From contig DASUKN010000050.1 in NCBI GenBank assembly GCA_036278715.1, positions 1-64,000 on the forward strand: a DNA stretch of 64,000 nucleotides, read 5' to 3'. Below are positions 32,905 to 40,091 of this stretch, piece after piece (the stretch's first letter is position 1; each line of letters starts with the position of its first letter). Position numbers and translations under genes: made by a program. Under the pieces are notes generated by a model. The model saw only the letters and a list, made by a program, of their open reading frames with translations, was not told the origin of the DNA and did not search any database. Source of the DNA: Udaeobacter sp025935755. GTDB taxonomy: Bacteria; Verrucomicrobiota; Verrucomicrobiia; Chthoniobacterales; UBA10450.

Positions 32905-33906
32905 CTAATTGGCCGCCGCGAAATATGTGGAGTCAGCTGTTGGGTTCCGCACGACCGGCTGATCTGTGACGATCACTGTTGTTCCCGGTTTGATCTCATC
33001 TGCGAGCTTCTGCGCAAATTCGGTGTTGAAGCGGATTCGCGAAGCGATGTCGTCCGCATCAACCGGCCGGCCTGCGCTGGTGACTCGCATCCATTTGCCT
33101 GCCTCGCGTCCAGGCGCAAGCTGACTCGGTTTGCCAGTGCTGCCTTCGAGTAATGTGAACACGTGGCTGCCGAGATCACCGCGACCACTGATCTGAACCG
33201 TCCCGCGTCCGATTGGGTTGCCATTGCGATATACATACAGCGCGTTATCGGCCGAACTTACAACAATCGTGATCGGCCCCTCCGGGCTTCGCTCGGGGCG
33301 CCAATCGTACTCATCTTTCCCGAGGCGGCGCAGCATTTCCGGTGAAAAATCTTTCGGCGCCAGGAGCAAACCTGGATTGGATGCAAAATGCGGGGTTGGT
33401 GTTTTGCCATCGCCGACGACAACGGTGCCGCCCTTCTCGGTCGCTTTGAAGAGCAACTGCGAGAAATCGTATGGCAGCCGCACGCAACCATGGCTGGCCG
33501 GATAGCCGGGCAACTGACCGGAATGCATTGCGATGCCGCTCCAAGTGAGCCGCTGCATGTACGGCATCGGCGCGTTGTTGTACGTTTTAGAACGGTGGCT
33601 CTGTTTTTTCTCGAGAATGCTAAACACACCGCCTGGCGTGGAATGACCTTTCGAGCCGCTGCTGATGGTGGAACGGCCGATGAGAATCCCATTGCGATAG
33701 ACGTGCATCGTCTGCTGCGGAATACTGACGAGCAAGACCACAGGTCCGCTCGGAGAAACTTGCGGGTTCCACCAGTATTCGCCCGGTTTCAGCGTTCCCG
33801 TGGGTTTCCCGGTTGGTGTGCCTTTGGTGTGAAACGATGGTTTCTCCATCGCCTGCGAACCGGTGAGGAGTCCAATGGAGATAGCAAGAGTTGTTAGGAA
33901 TTTCAT
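32905..33906 (-). CDS. L,D-transpeptidase with a second, degenerate repeat of the domain
   Basis: About 333 residues from the ATG at 33904-33906, opening with a signal peptide (MKFLTTLAISIGLLTGSQA). The first half is a complete YkuD domain: VVLLVSIPQQTMHVYRNG, GSKGHSTPGGVFSI, and MHSGQLPGYPASHGCVRLPY with the catalytic His and Cys. The second half (about residues 195-310) repeats the strand pattern (IVVSSADNALYVYRNGNPIG, GSHVFTLL) but has no HxxGCxR motif, so it should be inactive. The enzyme cross-links or anchors at meso-diaminopimelate in peptidoglycan. It follows the MFS gene by 85 bases and may or may not belong to the fermentation operon. Confidence 0.85.
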   Translation of the reverse strand: MKFLTTLAISIGLLTGSQAMEKPSFHTKGTPTGKPTGTLKPGEYWWNPQVSPSGPVVLLVSIPQQTMHVYRNGILIGRSTISSGSKGHSTPGGVFSILEKKQSHRSKTYNNAPMPYMQRLTWSGIAMHSGQLPGYPASHGCVRLPYDFSQLLFKATEKGGTVVVGDGKTPTPHFASNPGLLLAPKDFSPEMLRRLGKDEYDWRPERSPEGPITIVVSSADNALYVYRNGNPIGRGTVQISGRGDLGSHVFTLLEGSTGKPSQLAPGREAGKWMRVTSAGRPVDADDIASRIRFNTEFAQKLADEIKPGTTVIVTDQPVVRNPTADSTYFAAAN

Positions 33907-33991
33907 GATGTAATTCGAAGGCGAAGTATTACGACACAAAGGGTTGCATTCAAGACCGAGGTGCTTCGGTCAAAATGGGGGGGAGATTGCT

Positions 33992-35230
33992 TCATGTCTT
34001 CCTGCTTGCCGGGCCGGTTTCCTTCAAGAAAACCGTCAGGATCAATGCGAGGACAATTCCGTAAAGCAACGGTTGGAAACCAGCCTGGTAATGTGCCAAC
34101 GCAAGACTCGTGTCGCCTTCAGGCATTTCCATGAGTCGCGCTCCGAATACCGGGCCGAGCAATGCACTGAACGTGAAATTAAGGAAGTTGACGACGCCCG
34201 TCGCGGTGCCGCCGAGCTCCGGTGGATTCGCTTCCTTTATGACGGTGTAAGGCAGCATCGCGGCGCCCGAAGCGATTCCCATAAGGATTCCGACTGTGTG
34301 ACCTCGAAGGATTTCCGGGTTGCCGAACAATACCCAGGTCACCACAGCCAATAGCATGAGAGACCCACCGAAAATCACTGGTTTGCGCCGGCCCAGTCGA
34401 TCCGAAATTAATCCCAGTAACGGACAACCGATCATCCAGCCAAGAGGAATACTCGCGGCCAATGTAACTGCCGCTTCGAATTCGCGACCGCGCGCTTCCT
34501 GGAGAAAACGCACGCCCCACGTCATTCCGAGGATTGTGGTAGGAATGAATAGCAGGCCGGAAATAAAACCGCAGAGAATAGATTGTGGATTACGAAAGAC
34601 TCGGCCTAACGAACGAAGCAATGCGCTGAAAGCGCCGGATCCAACCCACGAAGACTTCGGGGTCTCCCTGGGCAGCAGAACCAGCAGGACTCCGCTGATA
34701 ATTAAGCCGAGGCATCCAGCGTAGATCCAAAATCGGTCCCAGGAAATGCCGCTCTTAACGATCGGGCCGACCAGGAATTGGCCTGCTGATCCGCCCGCCA
34801 TGCCGAACATCTGGGTCGCGCCGATGAGCGATGCAGCAACAGACGCGGGAAAATTTTTTGTGATCAGATAAACCGCGCCGATAAGCGCGAAGGCGCCTCC
34901 CGCGCCTTGCAGAAATCGTCCGATGTTAGCAAGGGTCACGTTACCTGTGCCGAACAACAACGCGCCGATTCCAACAACAGCTGCGCCGATCGGGATAACT
35001 CGCTTCGCGCCAAAACGGTCGATCGAAGTGCCGGCGACCAGACTGAATGGCGAATAGCCGTAGTAAAACATCCCGACGATGGCGGAAACTCCGAGCGCGT
35101 TCACTCCGAACGCACCGGTTAGTTCCGGAATCATCACGCTGGGTGCGGAGCGCAGCGCGTATTGGAAGAAGTAGTAGACGGCGACGAGCAGCCAGGCGCC
35201 GATTGCCGCGACGGGGAGCTTCGAACTCAT
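33992..35230 (-). CDS. major facilitator superfamily transporter
   Basis: A 412-residue protein with about 12 helices. The MFS loop 2-3 motif is recognisable as GTSIDRFGAKRVIPIGA (residues about 67-83), and the pseudo-repeat after helix 8 as LLGLISDRLGRRKPVIFGGS. TM1 carries YYFFQYALRSAPSVMIPEL. The substrate cannot be read from sequence. Its place 16 bases downstream of pflA in the fermentation operon suggests export or import of an organic acid such as formate, acetate or pyruvate, but nothing in the sequence confirms this. Confidence 0.85.
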   Translation of the reverse strand: MSSKLPVAAIGAWLLVAVYYFFQYALRSAPSVMIPELTGAFGVNALGVSAIVGMFYYGYSPFSLVAGTSIDRFGAKRVIPIGAAVVGIGALLFGTGNVTLANIGRFLQGAGGAFALIGAVYLITKNFPASVAASLIGATQMFGMAGGSAGQFLVGPIVKSGISWDRFWIYAGCLGLIISGVLLVLLPRETPKSSWVGSGAFSALLRSLGRVFRNPQSILCGFISGLLFIPTTILGMTWGVRFLQEARGREFEAAVTLAASIPLGWMIGCPLLGLISDRLGRRKPVIFGGSLMLLAVVTWVLFGNPEILRGHTVGILMGIASGAAMLPYTVIKEANPPELGGTATGVVNFLNFTFSALLGPVFGARLMEMPEGDTSLALAHYQAGFQPLLYGIVLALILTVFLKETGPASRKT

Positions 35231-35246
35231 GTCGCGTGAATGCTAT

Positions 35247-36089
35247 TCAAACCGCGGTCAAACCGGCAGCACGAAAACGTGAAATGGCTTCGTTCATCGT
35301 TTCGCGTGACGGCGGTTTCGCATCGCGCATTTGGTAATCCATCCCGAGCTTCTCCCACTTAAACCGGCCCATCTGATGAAATGGCAGCACGTCAACGCGC
35401 TCAACATTGCCCAAACTGGCCGCGAATTCTGCCATCCGATCCACCTCTTCCATGTTATCTGTCCAACCCGGCACGATCACGAAGCGAATCCAGACCGGAT
35501 GTTTTCGCGCCGCGAGCCGGCGCGCGAATTCATGAACCGGTTTTGTATCCATTCCGGTCAACCGCTTATGCAAGTCGGGTTCTATCGCTTTTAGTCCAAG
35601 CATCACCAGATCGATCGAGGCGAGATCATCGTTCGTGAGTCGTGCGCCCAGAAAACCATTCGTTTCGAGGGTTGTGTGAATTCCACGCTCGTGAATGGCG
35701 GGAAATAATTTTGAAAGAAATGGATACTGGAGGAGCGGCTCGCCACCACTAATCGTCAGGCCGCCTTTCATCGTTCGCAGGCCTTGCCGATACTGACTTA
35801 CGACTTCGACGGCGCGCTCCAATCGGATCGGGGTGCCGTTCACCACTTTCCACGTGTCCGGGTTGTGGCAGAAGACGCATCGAAACTGGCAACCACTTAG
35901 CCAACCGACGATACGGACACCTGGACCGTCAACGGCTGATCCAGTTGTGAACGAGTGGATGAATCCCCATTCCCCGCTTTCCATCGCTGAACGAATGTCG
36001 ATCTCGTCGACTTTCTCGCTGACTCCCACGCGGAGATCGAACGGACTGCCGATGGGCGGAGCTGTCGGCGGCATCGCTTCCAGCTTCAT
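35247..36089 (-). CDS. pflA: pyruvate formate-lyase activating enzyme
   Basis: A 280-residue radical SAM protein. The [4Fe-4S] motif is CxxxCxxC: C67, C71 and C74 in GCQFRCVFCHNPDTW. Next come GLTISGGEPLLQYPFLSKLF (SAM-binding GGE), THTTLETNGF-like IHTTLETNGFLGARL, and VPGWTDNMEEVDRMA late in the chain. It carries an unusual 40-residue N-terminal extension (PPTAPPIGSPFDLRVGVSE) before the fold. It generates the glycyl radical on PflB. It lies eight bases from pflB, so the two are certainly co-transcribed. Confidence 0.95.
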   Translation of the reverse strand: MKLEAMPPTAPPIGSPFDLRVGVSEKVDEIDIRSAMESGEWGFIHSFTTGSAVDGPGVRIVGWLSGCQFRCVFCHNPDTWKVVNGTPIRLERAVEVVSQYRQGLRTMKGGLTISGGEPLLQYPFLSKLFPAIHERGIHTTLETNGFLGARLTNDDLASIDLVMLGLKAIEPDLHKRLTGMDTKPVHEFARRLAARKHPVWIRFVIVPGWTDNMEEVDRMAEFAASLGNVERVDVLPFHQMGRFKWEKLGMDYQMRDAKPPSRETMNEAISRFRAAGLTAV

Positions 36090-36097
36090 AGTGGTAG

Positions 36098-38395
36098 TTA
36101 TGCCGCCCCGTGGAACGTGCGGTTGATCACATCCATTTGCTGTTCGCGAGTCAGTCTCACGAAGTTTACCGCGTAACCGGAAACGCGAATGGTAAGTGAC
36201 GGGTATTTTTCGGGATGCTCCACAGCGTCGAGCAGCATGGCGCGATTAAGGACATTCACATTCATGTGGTAACCGCTCGCGCCGAAGAATGCATCCAATA
36301 CACCGACGAGATTGTTGACCTGATCTTCCGATGTACGGCCCAAACCTTCTGGGACCATCGTAGTGGTTAGGGAAATTCCGTCTTGTGCATCGCGGTAGGG
36401 AATCTTTGAAACCGACGCCGCGGAAGCCATGATGCCGTGGGAGTCGCGGCCGTGCATCGGATTGGCGCCCGGGCCGAAGGGTTCGCCTTTGCGACGTCCA
36501 TCTGGAGTGTTCCCGGTGCCTTTGCCGTAAACGACGTTGGACGTGATGGTCAAAACTGATTGTGTATGCAGCGCGTTGCGGTAAGTGGGATGTTTTCGCA
36601 GTTTGTTCATGAACATGGACACAACCGTGGCTGCGAGCTGATCCACGCGATTGTCGTTGTTACCGAACATCGGAAACTCGCCTTCTCTTTGGTAATCGAC
36701 AACGAGTCCCGTTTCGTCCCGGATCACTTTTACGCGGGCATAACGAATAGCTGACAAGCTGTCTGCTACTACGGACAGACCGGCGATACCGAACGCCATT
36801 GTTCGCACAGGCGCGTAATCGTGGAGCGCCATCTCGATGCGTTCATAGGAATACTTGTCGTGCATGTAATGAATGACATTCATCGCATTCACGTACACGC
36901 CCGCCAACCAATCCATCATCGCCTCGAACTTTGCGGCGATGTCATCGAACTCCAGATAGTCGCCTTTGACCGGATCGACCTTCGGTCCGATTTGCTTTCC
37001 GCTGAGCTCGTCGCGACCGCCGTTAATAGCGTAGAGCAGACACTTCGCGAGATTCGCGCGCGCCCCGAAAAACTGCATCTGCTTTCCCATGAGCATTGGC
37101 GAAACGCAGCAGGCGATGGCACCATCGTCGCCCCATGCCCCACGCATGAGGGAGTCGCTCTCAAATTGCAGCGCGCTAGTATCGATGGCGACCTTCGCCG
37201 CAAATTTGCGAAAGTTGTCCGGCAACCGCGGCGAATACCAAATGGTAAGATTCGGTTCAGGCGCGGGTCCGAGATTGTAGAGAGTGTGCAGGAAACGGAA
37301 ACTGGTCTTCGTCACCAGCGGTCGGCCATCGTCACCCATTCCTGCGATCGACTCCGTCACCCAGGTCGGGTCGCCGGCGAAAAGCTCATCGTATTCCGGC
37401 GTCCGCAGAAAACGAACGATCCGCAGTTTTATGACAAAATCGTCGATGATCTCCTGCGCCTGGGATTCAGTGAGCGTGCCCTCCTTGAGGTCGCGCTCGA
37501 AGTAAATATCCAAAAACGTCGAGACCCGGCCTAACGACATCGCTGCGCCGTTCTGTTCTTTCACCGCGCCGAGATACGCGAAGTAAAGCCATTGCACTGC
37601 TTCCTTTGCGTTCCGCGCCGGGCCTGAGATGTCGAACCCGTAGTTCTTCGCCATTTCCTGCAGCTCTTTCAGCGCGCGGATTTGTTCGCTCAACTCTTCC
37701 CGATCGCGAATGATGCTCTCCGTCGACATTTCTGCGTCGAGAGCGGCTTTTTCGCGTTCCTTTTGCTGAATCAACCGCGCTACGCCATAAAGCGGCACTC
37801 GCCGATAATCCCCGATGATGCGTCCCCGGCCGTAAGCATCCGGCAAACCGGTGAGAATATGGGAACTGCGGCAGGCGCGGATGTCTGCGGTGTAGGCATC
37901 GAACACTCCATCATTGTGCGATTTGCGATATTTGGTAAACGTGTCGATCACTGATTGAGGTGCCTCGTAGCCATAAGTCTTGAGAGAAGTCAGCACCATT
38001 CGGAAGCCGCCGTTAGGCATGATCGCGCGCTTCAACGGTGCATCGGTCTGAAGTCCCACAATGACTTCGTTGTCCTTATCGATGTAACCTGGAGCGTGCG
38101 CAGTGATGGAGCTCGGAATCAGTGAAACGTCGAGCACACTTTTCTTGCGTTCCTCAACGAACAAGTCTTCCAGTTTCTTCCAAATGCGTTTCGTGCGTTC
38201 GGTTGCAGGTGCGAGAAAAGAATCGTCCCCTTCGTAGGGCGTGTAGTTGTTTTGAAGGAACCAACGCACGTTGATATCGCGCTGCCATAAGCCGGGTTTG
38301 AATCCGCGCCAGACTTCCTTTGTATCCGGCTCTTTTGGCGGCGCCTTTTTCTCGGCGGACTTTTTCGACGGTTTCGCTGCGACTTCTGCTCCCAT
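36098..38395 (-). CDS. pflB: pyruvate formate-lyase (formate acetyltransferase)
   Basis: A 765-residue glycyl radical enzyme. The catalytic cysteine pair is in IACCVSPMLMGKQMQFFGA (middle of the chain) and the radical glycine at about residue 740 in RVSGYAVNFV near the C-terminus, closing with VINRTFHGAA. A Lys/Ala-rich N-terminal stretch (KPSKKSAEKKAPPKEPDTKE) precedes the fold and is longer than in E. coli PflB. It cleaves pyruvate with CoA to formate and acetyl-CoA, without reducing NAD, and needs anoxia because the radical is destroyed by oxygen. It sits between the serine dehydratase and pflA genes. The CC pair favours true PFL over other glycyl radical enzymes. Confidence 0.95.
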   Translation of the reverse strand: MGAEVAAKPSKKSAEKKAPPKEPDTKEVWRGFKPGLWQRDINVRWFLQNNYTPYEGDDSFLAPATERTKRIWKKLEDLFVEERKKSVLDVSLIPSSITAHAPGYIDKDNEVIVGLQTDAPLKRAIMPNGGFRMVLTSLKTYGYEAPQSVIDTFTKYRKSHNDGVFDAYTADIRACRSSHILTGLPDAYGRGRIIGDYRRVPLYGVARLIQQKEREKAALDAEMSTESIIRDREELSEQIRALKELQEMAKNYGFDISGPARNAKEAVQWLYFAYLGAVKEQNGAAMSLGRVSTFLDIYFERDLKEGTLTESQAQEIIDDFVIKLRIVRFLRTPEYDELFAGDPTWVTESIAGMGDDGRPLVTKTSFRFLHTLYNLGPAPEPNLTIWYSPRLPDNFRKFAAKVAIDTSALQFESDSLMRGAWGDDGAIACCVSPMLMGKQMQFFGARANLAKCLLYAINGGRDELSGKQIGPKVDPVKGDYLEFDDIAAKFEAMMDWLAGVYVNAMNVIHYMHDKYSYERIEMALHDYAPVRTMAFGIAGLSVVADSLSAIRYARVKVIRDETGLVVDYQREGEFPMFGNNDNRVDQLAATVVSMFMNKLRKHPTYRNALHTQSVLTITSNVVYGKGTGNTPDGRRKGEPFGPGANPMHGRDSHGIMASAASVSKIPYRDAQDGISLTTTMVPEGLGRTSEDQVNNLVGVLDAFFGASGYHMNVNVLNRAMLLDAVEHPEKYPSLTIRVSGYAVNFVRLTREQQMDVINRTFHGAA

Positions 38396-38430
38396 ATCGT
38401 TCTCGGCGGTTCGCCTTTATCAAACTCCCG

Positions 38431-40059
38431 TTAGCAAAGCACAAGGTTTGCGGCGAGACCCGCTTCACTCGTTTCTTTGTATTTTGTGCTCATGTCCTTA
38501 CCGGTATCCGCGAGGGTCTTGATTGTTGTGTCGAGATCAACACGGTGGCGTGACGCGATTTCATTCGTTGCAATCATATAAGCCGTCCAGGCTTTCACTG
38601 CTCCGAACGCGCAGCGTTCGATGCACGGGACCTGGACATAGCCCGCAACGGGATCACATGTCATTCCAAGGTGATGCTCAAGGGCAGATTCGGCGGCGTT
38701 TTCTACCACCAGAGGAGAAGCGTCCATCGCCGAGGCAATGAACGCAGCGGACATCGCCGAGGCCACGCCAATTTCCGACTGACAACCGCCTTCCGCTCCG
38801 GAAAGCGTCGCGTTGTGTTTGCACAAGTAGCCGATGGCAGCGCCGGCGAGCAAACCCTGGCGAACCTTTTCCTGCGACAACGCCCGCTTGGTCTGTGTCA
38901 GGCCATAAACAATCGCCGGCATCACACCCGCGGAACCGCCAGTCGGCGCAGTAATGACCAGGTGGCCGCGAGCATTTTCTTCCGAAGCGGCCAGAGCACA
39001 TGCGGAAAGCAGCGCCACAGCACGATCGGCCTCGTATTTGTCATCCTGCGCGCGTTTCCAAACCTCCGCCGCCTTGGAATGCAACTTGATTGGACCTGGC
39101 AAAACACCTTCCTTCACCGCAAGTCCCGCTTTCACCGTCGCTAACATCGCTGCTGCGATCTTATCCAGAAATGCATTGATCTGGTCCTCGGTTTTGCCGG
39201 ACACAGCGAGTTCGTTGGCCATGATAACCTGCGCAATGGAGAGCTTGTTTTTCTCTGCGTGCTGTCGCAGTTCCTTCATGGTCTCATACGGATACTTCGG
39301 CTGCCCCTTCTTAGGCGGTGTGTAGCCTTTCCATTCATAAAATCCGCCCCCTGGCGAGTAGTACTCCAGTTCGTAGACAGACTTGTCACCGCCCATCAGT
39401 TTGCATGTCATCGTGTTCGGATGCGGGAACTCGCCGTTGGGCGTGTCATAGATGATGTCCGCGAGCGAAAGATTAAACGTCTTATCGCCAAGTTTTAGCG
39501 GATAGGATTGATTCGGCTTCTCTTTCATTTCATCGAGGAACAACGGATCGACAGTTGCCGGTTCCTTGCCTAACAAACCGGCAAGCGCTGCTCGCTCGGT
39601 GCCGTGACCCTTGCCAGTAGCGCTCAGGCTTCCGAAAAGATGAACCTTCAGGCCAGTGGCTTGCTTCAATTGATCGGCGGGGAGTTTAGTGCAGCGCTGA
39701 TAGAAATCGTACGTGATCCGCATCGGCCCGATGGTATGCGAACTCGAGGGACCGGGACCGACCTTGTAGAATTCATCGAGAACAGTCATCACGGGACCCT
39801 TGGATCTTTTTACCACGTCCAGGTCTTGCGACATGGAGGTGGAATCCAGTGGAGGCAGCGGACTTTTCGCCGCAGCTTCCTTCGCGGCTTGTTGCGCGCG
39901 TGCTGCGCTCGTCCAAACCGTACCGGTCATTGCCGCGGCGGCGCCGATGACAGCGTTCCGGATGAGAAAGGTTCGCCGATCAATGTTTTCAGGAAGATTT
40001 AGATCCTGAGAAAATTCCGGGAACGGATTGTTATTCCTATCTGAGGATTGTTTTTTCAT
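38431..40059 (-). CDS. L-serine dehydratase with a Tat-like signal peptide
   Basis: A 542-residue iron-sulfur L-serine dehydratase of the single-chain type. The beta domain has VGPGPSSSHTIGPMRIT near residue 108. The alpha domain has APTGGSAGVMPAIVYG, NATLSGAEGGCQSEIGVASA, and HHLGMTCDPVAGYVQVPCIE; these three cysteines would bind the [4Fe-4S] cluster. The chain ends in LVLC: a C-terminal Cys fits the tail-in-mouth ligand described for Legionella L-serine dehydratase. Unusually, residues 1-55 look like a twin-arginine signal: DRRTFLIRN at 27-35, a hydrophobic stretch, then SAARAQ. This predicts periplasmic or lipoprotein-free export of a folded enzyme. It converts serine to pyruvate and ammonia and lies between ackA/pduL and pflB. 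Confidence 0.85.
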   Translation of the reverse strand: MKKQSSDRNNNPFPEFSQDLNLPENIDRRTFLIRNAVIGAAAAMTGTVWTSAARAQQAAKEAAAKSPLPPLDSTSMSQDLDVVKRSKGPVMTVLDEFYKVGPGPSSSHTIGPMRITYDFYQRCTKLPADQLKQATGLKVHLFGSLSATGKGHGTERAALAGLLGKEPATVDPLFLDEMKEKPNQSYPLKLGDKTFNLSLADIIYDTPNGEFPHPNTMTCKLMGGDKSVYELEYYSPGGGFYEWKGYTPPKKGQPKYPYETMKELRQHAEKNKLSIAQVIMANELAVSGKTEDQINAFLDKIAAAMLATVKAGLAVKEGVLPGPIKLHSKAAEVWKRAQDDKYEADRAVALLSACALAASEENARGHLVITAPTGGSAGVMPAIVYGLTQTKRALSQEKVRQGLLAGAAIGYLCKHNATLSGAEGGCQSEIGVASAMSAAFIASAMDASPLVVENAAESALEHHLGMTCDPVAGYVQVPCIERCAFGAVKAWTAYMIATNEIASRHRVDLDTTIKTLADTGKDMSTKYKETSEAGLAANLVLC

Positions 40060-40091
40060 AGTACTTTGCCGTTATAGGTTTCAGTAAGTTC

